Positions 9,256 through 23,100 of a stretch of DNA of 64,000 bases are shown one piece after another (within the stretch, counting starts at the first letter, position 1; each line of letters opens with the position of its first letter). The notes beneath the pieces are model-generated. The model was given only the letters and a program-made list of their open reading frames with translations, had not been told where the DNA came from and ran no database searches. The DNA is taken from positions 558,001 to 622,000 of the forward strand of contig JAFCMP010000490.1 in the NCBI GenBank assembly GCA_017506865.1, given 5' to 3'. This DNA is from Tribonema minus. Lineage: Eukaryota > Sar > Xanthophyceae > Tribonematales > Tribonemataceae. The translations under genes and the position numbers were made by a program.

Positions 9256-11414
9256 GCCCTAGGGCCAAGCTTACCCTCCCTGGCGCCTGGCTCCAGGTGC
9301 ACGTACGCATGCGCCCCAAACACCCTGAGGTGCGCAAGGTCCGGCACCTCGTTTGTCCATGCCTGATAAGGCGTCATGCCACCGAGTGCCCGCGTTGGAG
9401 AGCGGTTGCGGATGTAGTTGGCGGTCTGCAGCGCCTCTGCCCACAGAAATGGGGGCAGCGATGTGTCGTACAGCATGCACCGAGCCATGCCGAACAGGGT
9501 GCTCCACGACCGCTCTGCGACGCCGTTCTCCTGCGGCGTGTACGGCGCTGAGTAGTCTGGAGTGATACCCGCGCTGTTGCAGTAGTGGATGATGTCCTCG
9601 CTGATGAACTCGCGAGCGTTGTCGAAGCGGATGCCGCGAATGTGGATGCCCTGTTTTGCCATGGCGAAGACGAGCTTGTGCGCGTTGTCGGGAGCGTCGC
9701 TCTTGCGCTTGCAGCAGTAGATGAAGCTGTAGCGCGTGCTGTCGTCCTTGAAGCCTTGCGCATAGCTGTAGCCTTGTAGCGACGCAGGCGTGATGGGACC
9801 TGCGAAGTCAGAGTGGAAGTGACTGCCGCGAGTTGAAGTACCTGCTGGCTTCGATGCTGCTGCTGCTGGCGGCTGATGACGCGACTTGGCGAGGGCGCAG
9901 GTCGAGCAATCCGGAAGCTGCGCCTTGCTGACTGTCGTGCTGATGCCTGTGCCGCGGTCCTTGGCCAGGGCCTGTACGTCCCTCCAGTTGAGGTGACCCA
10001 ACCGTCGGTGCCAAAGTTGAGCTTCGGCAATTGTAAGTACTGCCGCCAAAGTCTCGATCGGCTGCTTGCGGCGAGACGGAGGACGTAGGCTGATGTAGTA
10101 TAGGCCGTTGCGGAGCGTAGTAGGGATGAGCACCTTCCCTTTGCTGATGCCTTGAACCTTCTTGTTGCTGAACTCGAAGGTGCCACCTGCAGCCTCGAGC
10201 CGCGAGTAGCTGATGAGGTGCGAACCTGCACCTGCTGCGATGACCGAGTCGGTGAACTTGACGTCGGTGTAGCTGCCGTTCTTCGTCCGTGCCGACAGCG
10301 TGACATCTGCGATGATGTCAACTTCGCACAAACCTCCGACTCCTTTGATCTTCTCGCTGCAAGGCCGCTTGTTGGACAGGGCGATGCTAAAGTCCCAAGG
10401 CAGGAGTAGAGGATCGAAGACGTACCGATTGCTGCCTGTGTCGATGGCAGCTTGGAAACCGTGCTGGTCGCCATTGGGGTGGCTGCTGTTGATGGCGAAG
10501 CCGAGTGGGCCATCTTGTCCAGCCGAAGAGACATCGTAACCCTCTGATCGTCGCCCGTTGCGATTGCGCCGCTCACGAGCGAGCAGCTCGCATTCGCTGG
10601 TGGAGTGCGTGTCACTCTTGTGTCGATGACACCACTTGCCGCTGGCACCAGCGCTGCTGCTGGGAGTGCTGGGGCGATGGCGCTGGCCCTTCTGCTGCTT
10701 CTTGGCGTGGCAGTTGCTGGCCTTGTGTCCGAACTTGCCGCAGGAGCGGCAGGAACCTCGGAATGCCGGCGTCGAAGCTGAGAGGGCTGTGAGAAACCCC
10801 TGCTCCCGCTGGCTGTCGTACTCCGTCCGGAGCGCTTGCTGGATGTCTGCAAAAGACATGGCGCCGTTGACCATGATGATCTTCTTCACGGTGTCGTAGG
10901 CGCTAGGCAATCCCCGGAGGATCTGCCCGATCAACGTGGTGTCCGTGATCGTTTCTCCTAAGGCGGTCAGCTTCGCCTTCAGGTTCTGCAGCCGCATGAG
11001 GAAGTCGTCCGTGTCCTCGCCTGGCTGGAGGGAAGTGCGTTGGAACTCGCTGGTCAGGGCCATGGTGCGAGCCCGCGTGTTGCCCTCGTACTTGGCGGTG
11101 AGTGCCCGCCATGCTCCGCGACCATCTGCTGGTGGCCCTGCGGATTGCCGTGTCACTGCGTGCGCAGCGCTGGCTGTGAAGCTGATTGATCCCACCAGAC
11201 AGCCGAAGAAGTGTTGATTCATCTTGGCGTAGTCGTCCTTGGCTTTCAGCTGCGTCTCCTCTGTGTCGGAGAGCCGGAAGTTGAGAAACTCTCCGGAGAA
11301 CCCCTTTGATGCCATGATGGCTAAGAAGAGGTAAGAGAACTGGTCCCAGTTCTCGTGTTGCCCATCAAACTGTGGCAGCGGCACCTTGGTGTCCATCCGC
11401 ATGGAGGCCATCAT
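9177..11414 (-). pseudogene. Copia gag-protease-integrase part of the polyprotein
   Basis: The frame starts with ATG at 11414 and runs 745 codons. It shows a UBN2-like Copia Gag, a CCHC zinc knuckle (CRSCGKFGHKASNC), an aspartic protease motif (AIDTGSN), and an integrase with an HxxxH/CxxC finger (LWHRRLGHLN, CSTCALAK) and a D,D,E core (HSDFAGP, RFDNAREF, ENGVAERSW). It runs out of the correct frame just after GPRAWRG, where the RT frame takes over one base away. The overlap of about 80 bases and the G-run at the switch point to a single-base indel. A programmed frameshift is not excluded. Confidence 0.88.
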
Positions 11415-12635
11415 AACCTGACGGAACTATAACACCGTGGCAGAGTAGGACACCCGAGGTGGACCCAACGCAAAGTGCAGAATAGCACTAGACCAGGGCA
11501 GGCTGGTATTGCAAAGAAGTGATTATTGTGCAGGAGCGTGAGCAAGCGGAGAAATAGCCCTGAGTCAATGGCGGAACAGTACCGGACTGGTGCTGGAACA
11601 TGCAGTGGTGGACTAACAAGAGAAACTCCCAGAATGGGGAGAAACCTGTGTAGGTATGCATGCACATGCAAGTAGGGTATGTAGGTATCATACTCCGTCA
11701 ACTATAGTTACAACCACTGTTGCCTACAAACTACAGATACTTGGCAGCAGTACATCAACCAGCAGCAGACCTGAAGCTACAACAAGCAGCACTGTATGGT
11801 TCTAGGTCTTCGCTCCTTTGTCAGACACAGCAGCAACTGTGTGCAAGTCAACCAGTTGAGGTAAAATGTCAGCACAACAACCAGATCGACCGCGAAGATC
11901 CAAGGCAGCACGCTGTCAAGGTGCAGTCCCAGCTCCAGTAGCAGCTCGCCAGTAGTTATAGATCCCCATCGCCTCAACGCTGCTAATCAAGCCGGACTTC
12001 AGCAACAGCAGCAGCAATATGGTCTGCATCACAGCGGCTTACCTGTGGTGCAGTCCAAGCGCTCAGCCAAGTCCGAGATCCATTGCTGCTGCCAGATAAA
12101 GAATGAGTAGGCACGCTCAGGCACAGCAGCAGCAGCTCACCTGCACCAGCTGAGGTGTCGTGATGTGGAGTCTTCACGGCGGTCGCTGCTGCTGTCCTGG
12201 CACAAGGCGCCACGCGCTGCTGCTGTCCTGCAACAGCAGCACCTCGACGGCCCTGTTGTTGCTGGGTAGCACGGCGTCGATGGCTGTGGTGGCAGGGTGG
12301 TGGCAGTGAAGTGCTGCCATGGTCCTGACACACCAACGGCATTTCCGCTGCAATCTGTAGGCACCACCAGTAGGCACGTGTTGTCTGCACGTTGGAGGCA
12401 TGCCACACCGATGTCTCAGGGTACCGAGAGATAAACGTTTCATGTCCCCCAACACCAAGGCCGCCATGCCGTCACCTGTGAATAAGGACACCAAATTCCA
12501 TACTGTGGACCCTTGATAACGAACAGCTTCGTTTTGTTCACGCACACTATCCACAGGCGCACGCTGACACCGCCGCAGCAGTGCCCACATGCTACATGTA
12601 AATACAAACACATCAAGCGCTCACTGAAATGGTTG
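11415..12635. other. Non-coding stretch with scattered CAG/CTG runs
   Basis: I see no gene here. The left part is upstream of the Copia gag and should contain its leader and 5' LTR, but no primer-binding site or LTR boundary could be recognised. The part at about 11990-12280 is rich in CAG/CTG triplets, which keep several frames open by chance. Confidence 0.5.
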
Positions 12636-13908
12636 CTACAGCTCCGCTTGCGCCGCAGCATCGAGCGATAGACCGTCGAAGCCGCCGTGACCGTTCTTGG
12701 CGAGGAATTCCCTGAGCTTATTCGGCTTGGGAGTGCGCGGCTCGATGTAGAAGTATGTGGGGACACAAGGTTGATGCGGGTGGTCGATGTACCACTGGGT
12801 CAGGCGGCTGTAGCACTTGCGGACAGGGGGGGCGTAGTCGTCCCGCAGATGCTTTGGTGTGTAGCTGCCGTCGTTTGTTGCCATGAAGTACGCAAGGCGG
12901 CTCATTGGTGGCGTAGCCGGTTGTTCACTGTCCTGCTCCTGAGAGGGAACAGAGGGTGGGTGGGGAGGGGGGGTGAGGGGGGGAAACATCATGGTGTGCT
13001 GCATGCATGTAGCCAGTGCTGATGATGAATTCATGTGAAAGTGATGTACCTGGGGAGCAATGACACATCAAACACATACTTTTGCTGTATACAACAAAAG
13101 TCGCGCATGTACACATGAACCACTCTACATCTGTCAATGTCGCAGTGCTTGAAAATACTTTGAAGTATTAAAACTTCATACACAAGACATGACCGCGGCG
13201 CCTGCACAGCTCAGAAACTGCTGTGATGTTACTGGCAGAACGCTGAGGTGCACGATGCGCTTGTTAAATTACGCATACTTCTTGATTGTAAATGTATGCC
13301 TCAATGCAATCAAAACACTCATAAGCCGATGAGGCTTCCCAGACACATGCTGGCACCCTTCTGATGTGCTGCATAAGCATACCTGAATGCGAATTGAAGC
13401 ACTGCAAGTACGCTTGTAATATAATACATGCAATATATAGTGACGTAATGCAGCGCACACACATACCTCAACGTCGTAGTCATCATCAGTGCTCAGGCTG
13501 ATGCTGCTGCGCCGGCTCAGGCTTGCAGTGTCGCCGTCAGTGTTGCATTCGGTATCATCCTGCTGGAGGCCAGACTCGACCCGTTCCAGGATGGTCTTGC
13601 TGCTGTGCTGCAGGGACAGGGCAGTGGAGAGGGGGCATGGGGCTTTGAGTGACCATGAAACATTGGCGCCGCGGCATGCCAAAATTTCAGAAAGGAATAT
13701 CCATGACATGAGCGTCAAATATTGAAACGAAATGGATATGCATGCTGGTGACAATATGTAGTGGTGGAACCACTGCAGCAGCTTGTAAAAAACAAACAAC
13801 CAATTGGCAGTGCAGTCAGCAAAAGCCCCCTACCTGTTGACTCGCAGTAGAAAAGCAACTGTTGCTGAGGAAGCTCAGCGACCGAGTGTCCCGTCCTCCT
13901 GCACGCAT
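12636..13908 (-). CDS. Hypothetical protein, three exons, 172 aa
   Basis: Proposed exons are 13834-13908, 13467-13607 and 12636-12938, all joined in phase 0. Splice sites are good: donor CAG/GTAGGG, acceptor CCCTGCAG after a long pyrimidine tract, donor GAG/GTATGT, acceptor CCTCTCAG. The first two exons give a serine- and acid-rich, probably disordered stretch. The last exon gives a folded-looking segment with a conserved feel (PKHLRDDYAPPVRKCYSRL, PTYFYIEPRTPKPNKLREF). I do not recognise the family. The last exon is the best supported. The ATG at 13908 is the first in a frame that otherwise meets a stop; further upstream exons beyond a glutamine-coding CAG tract near 14145-14176 are possible. 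Confidence 0.55.
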
Positions 13909-14138
13909 CGAAGTCAGTCCAGAACCTGACCAGTGCCTGTACTTTGCCGACGTGCTGGTTGCTGGCCTTCATGTTGGCGACGGGCGGTAGCCTCCACAGA
14001 AGTGAAAAACGCCTTTATGCAGGTGTTGGAGCCGGCGGTCGACACTTGAAGTCCCGATGGCGCAGGACTCGTGCTCGGCTGCCGAAGAAGGATAGTGCCA
14101 CCCTAGGCCTTGAGAGACAGTTATACGGCGGGCTGTAT

Positions 14139-14142
<4 letters not shown>

Positions 14143-14173
<31 letters not shown>

Positions 14174-14177
14174 TGCT
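14143..14177 (+). repeat. (CTG)n microsatellite
   Basis: About eleven CTG triplets with one TTG interruption. On the - strand they read CAG and could encode polyglutamine if part of a 5' exon of the 12636-13908 gene, but no start or splice context supports that. Confidence 0.85.
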
Positions 14178-16697
14178 GCCGATGTTGCTGCAGAGTGAAG
14201 TGAGGCATCGTCCACACCACCCTGGTTCCGCGCTGCTCGGCGGCTCGCTGAAACACAAGCTTCAAATAGAAAGCCGGCGGACCCTCCTATTCAACTCAGA
14301 CTGGATGAACTCGCTGCAGACAGGACACCACCGAGATTGAGGCGAGGAGAGCTTGCGGGGGACGGGCATGATGGTATACGAAGCACCACGCGCCTAGCAG
14401 GCGACGGCGGGACAAATGGATCTTTGCGCGCGTTCCAGCAAGACGCGCAGCTGACGCAGGAGTACAACACATTAGTCCCGCGATCCATTGCAATGATATC
14501 CGCAATACGACGGCTCCAGTGCCAGTGGCTTACAGAGCGGCGAAAGCACCGAACAACGCTGCTGCTGAATTTATTCATGCTTGCGAGATCGGCGCGTGAG
14601 GGCTAGCGTTCAGACATACATTGCGCAGCATGACAGCAAAGCACACCTTACACGAACAACCGTGATGCTCATGTGGGCAGAGGTCGTCAAAGGCTCGGCA
14701 AGCAGCTATTGCGTGTTTATGCCTAGTCAGTTAAGCGTGACCCCCGGTTTAATGTCCACCCCGCCAAAAATGAATCAATGATTTCACAATGAAGCATTCA
14801 TCCTCTTGTGTGAATGAACATGAGTAACTGAAGGCAGCTCGTTGCCGATGCATCAGATTCTCAGTCCACCACAAACAGAAATTTTCGACCATGTGCTTCT
14901 GCTTGGCCAGCCTGAGGGACGTTCATGAGTGCACTCCGACTCGCTGATAGCCATTCATGGCTTGCAAGAAGAGGTGCCTCAAGATCTCTGCAGTTTGTGC
15001 ATCCTACAGACCCTGCACTCTCAAGCTCCAAGGAAAAAAATATTCATTACACTGCAAGACAACGGGAGTGTTGGCCCTTTTTCTGTAGCAGGGTTTTGGC
15101 GCCTCAAGCGCAAGAACTGTAGGCCCATCAGCATCAAACCTTAACTTTACCTTGGGCTTTTGGGCACAGCCCAGTCAAAGGCCCAGGTGGCATTAAAGTC
15201 GCAGAGTGCGGCTTCGCTGCATGCGCACAAACCCATGTGGCCTCTGGAATCTCAGACACGTGACACACCTTTACCGCAAGGGTGTCCAGTTGCCTGTACG
15301 CTGTAGTGTCCAACCAAGTCAAATTGGTAGCTGCATACTTCGTTACAACACGTGCAGCCTGCGGGCTGGCCCTTGGGGCTTACAGACTACCCTCGAATGA
15401 TTGTTGCCACCGGAGAGATCTTGCATTTTGCCTGCTTCTGCTAAGGAAGCGTGCTGAACGCAAGCTTTTCTGACACAGCATGTCCTGCTCCTTCAAGATA
15501 GAGTTGTTGCAGTGCGTCCCGTGCAGCACTTGTTGCTGCAGCGTCAAGCTTGAGTCATTGGCTGCATCATAGTCTAAAGCCCCGAGCCAGGCTGAATCAG
15601 AAAATTTGACGGCTGCAGGATATGCTGCGTTGCTGTAGCAGAGTCGGTAGGTATGGGGAAGTCAGAAGCGGCTTGCGAAATTCGCAGTGTGGGGGTGGGA
15701 GACAGTAGAGAAGTTCAAGCTTTTTTGAGGACTGGACGGGAGGCACAGCTACTAGCTACCACTGCGCTTCTTGGCTCCACGAGGAAATCAGGCGTCGAGG
15801 AGGGTCGACAACAAATGCCAAGAGGATGGGTAGGTGTGGGGAAACAGAGAGGGGGGGGTTCCTGAGGGGGGGGGCAGACTGAGTAGGCGTACCGTCACCA
15901 GGACTGTTTCCACGCAACGTGCATTCATGAAAAATCAACCGACAACATGTATGTTTGCGTGCAGCAAAGCAACTTTCTTCGTCAATCTATATCCACAATT
16001 GCCAACCAGGAATTGCTGCTACTACAACTGCCAACCAGGAATTGCTGCTACGCACTCACTTCAATACTTCAAGTTCAGCCTGCAGGCTCGGGCTGCCTCG
16101 CCATTGTGGTTGAGAATAGGGTCAGCTCAAAGCATTGTTGTGTGAGAGAGTGAGAAGCAACTTCCAGCAGCACCATGTCACACACAACAGGCAGGCAGGC
16201 AGGCAGGCAGCGCATCACTCGCTATGTATCCCTGTCTCATATTTAGTGACTGCAGTAATGTGCCCAGGGACGGCAGACCGGAGCGCAGAGGAGCGGAAGG
16301 GGGGGGGGGGGCGGCGGACAGCAGTTGGGTAGCAGCCCAAATTGCAATCGCATGCCACCCTCGTAGACAGGAGCTAAGCAAGCGTCACTGCAACCCTCCG
16401 TCGCTGGACACTGCGCCCATCACAGCGCTGCGCAGCGGCAGTGGCTGGCCCGCATGTGCTCGACTAATCGGTTGTTGCTCCAGGCGCAGCCGAGCCCGCC
16501 TCCCTGCCTGCACAGTGGCGCGAGTGGCATGGTAGTGGAGGCAGGCGTGAATGAGCGTGCGTGGTTGTTGTGGTGAACACGCACACAATTGCTGCTTTGG
16601 AGTCAGAACTGCATGTAGTAGTAGCGCCAATTGCTGCAAGGCCAGGCATAGTTTCAGTCATACCATGATCGTGTCCCTCCTGAAGACATGGGGTGAC

Positions 16698-16740
16698 TGT
16701 GTGTCAGGCAATGCTTATGTGTGTCAGGCAATGCTTATGT
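16698..16740 (+). repeat. Tandem duplication of a 21-base unit
   Basis: The unit GTGTGTCAGGCAATGCTTAT occurs twice in immediate succession downstream of XPO1. Confidence 0.8.
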
Positions 16741-17118
16741 CTGACAGCACCAAGCAAAACACACAACACGTAGTCTCTCAAGTATAGTCATCTCAAGTAC
16801 CACGCAGTGCCGCAGTAAACGCGTGCGAACTGCTCCAAAAGGGTCCTGTTGCTGGATTCAACGCTGCACAGAGTCACCTCCATTCACCTCCATGCACGAC
16901 TCATTCCCTTGCCACCCATTTATGTCTCTAATCCCCCCATCAAAACACAATAACTTGTACACCTCCACAAGCGCTGGCAACCGCCATTCATAAAAATTTG
17001 AAGTACTTTGTGAAGTGTATACCTGGTCCTCTGCCCGCCAAGCCTGTGCCCACTCAGCGCCTCTTCCTGCAGCCAACTAACTTGAAGTATAAGCAAAGCA
17101 TAGGGAGTGACGCTCCCA

Positions 17119-20100
17119 TCAGAGATCGCCCATGTCCTCCTCCGGCCGCTCGTGCGGGTTCACCAGGCCCGGCACCGCGAGGCGCGCTTGCAGGAGCGCC
17201 TGGTCAGCAGCTGCCTTGTAGGCCTGTGGTGTAGAGCGGGAAATGTCGTTCAGGGAGAGGCATGTGCGTTAGTGACGGTATACATGAGGAAAGGCCTTCA
17301 GAGAAGTTGGGTGTGATGAGCGTATGTTCGGGGCCTGGGAGCCGCGAGGCGCGCATGCAGGAGCGCCTGGTCAGCAGCTGCCTTGTTGGCCTGTCGGTCA
17401 GGGAGGAAAATGCGCATTAGTGCTGTCGTTCAGGGAGGCAGATGTGCATGAGTGACGGCGTAAATAAGGCATGGTCTTCAAATAATTTGGTTGTGCCTGG
17501 GCGTAAGTTCGAGGCCTGGGAGCAGCGAGGCGCGCTTGCAGGAGCGCCTGGTCGGCAGCTGCCTTGTTGGCCTGTCGTTCAAAGAGGGTATTGTGCATTA
17601 GTGACAGCGCAAATCAGGAATGGTCTTCAGATAATGTGGTGGTACTGGGCGCATGTTCTTAAGAGGCCTGGGACCGTAACGCGTGCGCGCAGGAGCTTTG
17701 ACACATTGAGAGAGTGCGCATCGGTCACTGTAGGTAATGAAATCATGTGGCACAACCCGCCCCCCCTTGGCATGCTGGCTGCAAGCACAGGGAGTTCCCT
17801 GTCTTTCAGCTTCTGCAAGTATGCCCAATAGAGCGCTCGGTCACACCGTGACATCCCGGATTCATTCGATTACTTTAAAGTACATGGTGTGGCTTCAACA
17901 CGCTTGCGTGCACTCTCGGCCACCCTGCCTCCTCTCTCTGACTCCTTTTCACCGGCGCTGTCAAGCTGCAACGGTTCAATTGATCAAGTGCTGTACCTGT
18001 GTTTCCTCGTAAAACAGCTCCTGGCTCTCCTCTGGTGAGAACTCCTTGATGGTGATGAGGAAGTCTCTCAAGTGCTGCTTGAAGGCGTTCAGCTCCATTC
18101 GCTCATCAAACAGCCCCCGCACAAACTCCACAGCCTGCAAATACGCGGTGGACAGAGGCGCATCAGTGACTGGTGTTTGATGTATGCGCTGCGGTCGAAA
18201 AACGGCTGATTGAATGCGTACTTAATATCAGTTGTGTGGTTTGTGCAGCATCGAGCGTCGCTCATTGTGGTATGCCCTGTATGGCGCAGCTCACGGGCGC
18301 AGCAATGAACATGCAGAATACGACGTGAATGCACCTATTGGATTGTGGCTGCAGCACTTTGAAGCAAGTGGACGTTACGGTCAACCCGCTACATGGATTC
18401 AAAGGCTGCGGTCAACCAGATCACACATAAGCGCTGCTGCTGAATAAGCCTGCCTTTCGAAGTTGGCCGATGTAGGTGTCAAATTCATCATGAGCCCATA
18501 AATTGAACTGGAAGAAAACTTCAGTGGAGATGTTAGATCTACTGCTCATTTTGTGCACTCAGGTCCGCAAAACAACTTCAGGGCCAGAAGGCGCCGCCTC
18601 AAATTCCGCCTGCGCTTGTGTTGGCGGTTTGAGGCACTCACGTTGGCCCGCGTGAGGTTTTGCGGAAAGGACTGCAGCAGCATGTCGCACACGTACTCCG
18701 CAAGGAACTGCTTGTTGCCCTCTGCGCCCGGCGGCAGCGGTCGGCCTGCGGCCGCCGCCGCCGCAGCTTGTTGTTCGTTCCAGAGTTGTACGGTCACCTG
18801 TGCAGGGATCCAGACAGTTTAAGATATGGTCAATCTGACTTGAGCATGGTAAGGTGACCGCTCAGGGTACGGTTAAAGTGTTGCGCACGGGACCAGACAG
18901 TCAAGCCACTGCAAACTTGAGTGCAGTACTTTGATGTGTCGGCTCAGGGTCCGTGGAGGATGATCCTCTGGCTGACAGTCAGGCACACACCTTGGGCGCA
19001 AGCGAAAAGCCAGGCGCACTTTTGAGCCAACCTGAGCAGATTGGTAGCAGTGCGTGATTAAAAGCGGTAGCGAGCTCTGTGGCAAGAGTCAAATAGTCAT
19101 GTCAGTGCTCAGCTGAAGTGCTGATACATACACTCGCACCCTGTACACGTGTTGCATTCGTTACAGAAAGCGCATAAAAGGCCAGGTGCAGGGGCATTGT
19201 TGCCCCTGCTATTCAGCTCTTTTGTTGAGCACTGCGGCTCAACATCCAGCTCGCAAGGAGGCAAGAGGCAGGCGGCGGGTGGGACGCACCTGACGTACGT
19301 GCCTGTGCCTAAACAGGTTCTTTCTGTGTGCGCGTGTGATGCGGCAACACAGCGAGCTAGTCTACAGAATGGAACATGTGAGGCCTGCCTGCACATTACA
19401 CAATGGCGTCCCCGCCCTCCGTTTGAAGCTGGCGGAGCAGTGCACCAACACATCACATCTGGTGCGCTGAGGCGGTGACATGCGCTCATCGCAGCTCATG
19501 TGAACAGCAGCCCCGCAACGGCACTGCAAGTCCTCAGCAGAAAACAGAATGGTTGCGCCGCAATGGCAAGATTAAAGTTCCACTTCAAAAATGAAGGACT
19601 TCCCACATAAAAAAATACCAAACAAGACAAACCCTGCATCTACAAAGTTGCATATCGCTACTTAGAATGCTTCTACATACATACCTGGCCCGCCTGCGTG
19701 AGGTGGAACATGTGCCTCACCAGCGTGGCGTGCGCCTTGAAGCAGGACTTGCACAGCATGTCCGTATGCTGAGCTTGACGTTCCGCTTCAAACATGGGGA
19801 AATATCCGTACCAAAGAAGAAACGAGACAAATCCTACAGGCACACGAAGTTGCGTGCTTCAAAGTACACATGTACACACATACCTGGCCCGCCTGCGTGA
19901 GGTGGAACATGTGCCTGAGCAGCGTGGCGTGCGCCTTGAAGCAGGACTCGTCCAATTAAAACAAAAAGACAAATCCTGCACCCACACGAAGTTGCATACT
20001 TCAAAGTACACATGTACACACATACCTGGCCCGCCTGTGTGAGGTGGAACATGTGCCGCAGCAGCGTGGCGTGCGCCTTGAAGCAGGACTTGTGCAGCAT

Positions 20101-23100
20101 GTCCGTCATCACGGCCAGGATGTCCTGTATCAGCGACAGCAGGTACTGCTGGTAGAACCCCTGGGCGACCGCGGGGGCGCGCCCCACATTCTGCGCATAC
20201 ATGGGAGCACGTACACGATAGCGCATGTGAGCACAAACACAGGTAAAGATTATGCACACACACAAACTTGAAAGCAGCTCATGAGGATGGCCACATGCTG
20301 CACATGCAAGCGCGAGCACGCAAATACAAATGCAGCTGCGACAACCGCCAACGCCGTGCGCGTATGCGTGTGCGCGCAGTGACAAACTCGCCTTGTGATA
20401 ACAGCGACGTTGTACACATACACGAATCTGAATGCAGCTTGTGATAGGGCCAAGTTCCGCACGTACACGCACAAAGTCAACTCATAAATTACACAAGCAT
20501 ACGCAAGTACAAAGGCGGCTTGTTTTGACCCTCAAACACATGCGCATGCTCCCTGAGCATTGTATGCTATTGAAAAATCTGTGTTCGAATTAATACGTCT
20601 TTACATTCTAAGATGGTCGTACTGCATAGTAAGGCCGGGTACAGTCATTTCAGAGAGTGACTCACCTGCAGCAGCTCCAGCTGCATGTCAAGCACAGTTT
20701 GAAATGTGTCACTCCGTGTGCTTGATGGCCCACACCACCGCAACATTTGTTCATGCAACAAACAGTACCACCTTTCTTCAGAAGAAGACTAACCTGCAGT
20801 AGCTCCAGCAGTATGTCGAGCCCTGTTTCTGCAATGGTGCCCTCCGTGTGCTTGAAGCCCCACAGTGTGCTTCAAGCCCCACACCACCGCAGCATAGGTC
20901 TTGCGTAAACTACAGAAAGAGTGACAACATGCAAGTATATTACTAACCTGCAGCAGTTCCAGCAGTATGTCGAGCCCTGTTTCTGCAATGTTGCGCTCCG
21001 TGTGCTCGAAGGCCCACACCACCGCAGCACAGGTCTTGCATATCAACAAAACAACACATTTTCCATGGAGAAGACTAACCTGCAGTAGCTCCAGCAGTAT
21101 GTCGAGCCCTGTTTCTGCAATGTTGCGCTCTGTATGCTTGAAGGCCCACACCACCGCGTCAACCACCAGCTTCTGGTGCGCCGGCGGGATCTCAAACAGC
21201 GACCCAAAGCAGTGCGTGTTCACCGCCTGAGCGAGGAGGGCACAAGAATCAGTGCATGACACAGTAAAGGGTTGGTACCGTCATGTGCCTATTAAGGCCG
21301 ACCGGGCCAACAATTGGCGTGTACCGGGCACCAATCCTAATTATGCCCAGGTGTTTTTTCTGGCAGTCTCAATTAGGCCTGGGGGCACATCTGCCATGTT
21401 GACCTCATGGTTGCATGGCCCTATTGTGTGCTCGCACGGTCAAGTTAATGAACCGGAACGCCATAGCAGGCAAGCAGATGGCGAGTTCCATGCTCACGAG
21501 TGTCGTGATATTGATGTGCAGTCTGTTTGCAGCCGCACAATGATGGCTTTCCCCCCGTTCACGACCGTTTCTCGAGATCGCAAAAACAACTTCACCTGTA
21601 AGTTGAATTTCTTGCCGAAACTGGTACTACAGAAAGGCGCTCATGGATGTCATTTTGTGCTCATTTGGGGTTCCTGATGCTCTGTCCTAATTAGGCCTGG
21701 TGCTTTTTTTGCGTGAACCCAATTCAGTGTCCGAGTGCTTTATTTCACGATGCCTAATGTTGGCCCGGTCGGCCTAAATAGGCACATGACGGTACTGTGA
21801 TGTAAAACTTGTTCAGAGCGGCCTGATTTCGTCATGCGCTGGTGTTCAGAGTGAAAGGTGCACTGTTTAGGGTTGGCACTAGCGGCGGGAAATGCGGACA
21901 TCTGTGCATCATAAAAAATTGGAAGATATCGATGAGGTGCTCAGAGAGCCCTCCATGTTCTGCGTACTTCGAGTTGATGATGATGATAAATCTACAAGCC
22001 CTCTGAACATGGCGTCCAAAACAAGCACAGAGTGCAATGCCACGTCTTCTCAACACGGCGCCAATAACGATCAAGGAGTAAAATTGACGCACCTCCAAGA
22101 ACTGGAAGAACTGATGCGGTGCTCGGGGAAGTCCTCCATGGTCTGTAGATGATTGTGAGAAATCATCAAGCCCCCTTGAGCTGGCATCCATAGAGTGCAA
22201 TATCAGGTCTGCTCAACATGGTAACATGGTTAGGTAGCGTAGAGGGCGATACTGCGCACCTTCAAGAACTGGAAGAACTTGATGCGGTGCTCGGGGAAGT
22301 CCTCCATGTTCTGCGTGATCATCATGAGCGTGCACTCAAACACCGCCTCCATGATGCGCGCAACGAACGGCGCCATTTGCTCCTGCGACAATGAGGACAG
22401 GGGCGAGGGATAGGCGTCATTGTGTTGGCAATACTACTTGACGCAAGGCACAGTACAGAAGCGGTGTAGTGACCCGTGCCGCCAACGCAGCGTGTAGTAC
22501 AAACAGTGGCGCAGCAATCATGCGATGAAAGAAACGGCCTGCTAACGCACGTGTGGGCGTGTGTGCTCTGCTCACTGAGTCGTGAGATGTTACAAGAGCT
22601 GCTACACCCGTGTTTTGCAGATTACCAATGCATGTAGCAAGCAAGAAGGGGAGGCTGGCCTATCAAGTGTGCACAAGAACTTGAGTTCAGTGGGAAGCCA
22701 GGGTTACACATGCCCAAAGCGGCATACAAACCCCGCAGAACTGAGCCAGTAGCGGTGCGCTGTGCACTCATTGAGCACGGAAATGGTCGCTGCAAAGAGG
22801 CTTTGAAATATCATACTGCCAATGGCCTCTCAGGAGGTATGGACAAAGGTGTTTTGCACATGTGTGGCGACAGCAGTGTCAGGTGACGTGCGTTGGGCAT
22901 ACCTGAGCACTGATATGGCGGTTGCAAAGAGACTCAAACGCTGTCGGTCACACTGCATTGCACATGTCATGAGCACCAGCATTGCAGTCGCGAAGAGCAT
23001 CTCACACCGTCGCAAAGACCATCAACAAATGCTAGTCACAGCGCCTTGCGCATACCGAGAGCGCAGTGGCAGCGGCTAAAAGCATCACTGACTGCCAGAA

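Larger units (their letters stand above)
7111..11414 (-). mobile_element. Degenerate Ty1/Copia retrotransposon
   Basis: Coding order on the - strand is gag, protease, integrase, RT, RNase H, which is diagnostic of Ty1/Copia. The copy is disrupted twice: a reading-frame change in a G-run near 9246-9250 and an in-frame TAA at 7675-7677. I could not find a pair of matching LTRs in the flanks (6861-7110 against 11415-11760), so the element has probably lost its termini or they have diverged beyond recognition by eye. Confidence 0.85.
13909..17118. other. Intergenic region between the small gene and XPO1
   Basis: No gene could be supported. It contains the CTG microsatellite, a direct duplication at about 15996-16050 (AACCAGGAATTGCTGCTAC twice), a (GGCA)n run near 16191-16213, G-runs near 16298-16311 and a 21-base direct duplication at about 16698-16740. 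The right end must include the XPO1 3' UTR; no polyadenylation signal could be assigned with confidence. Confidence 0.4.

Noticed and set aside
6861..11760. LTR pair for the Copia element
   Set aside because: No shared sequence could be found between the two flanks by eye.
14291..14606. Open frames on both strands in the region after the CTG repeat
   Set aside because: No splice context, no recognisable domain, and both strands are open equally well.
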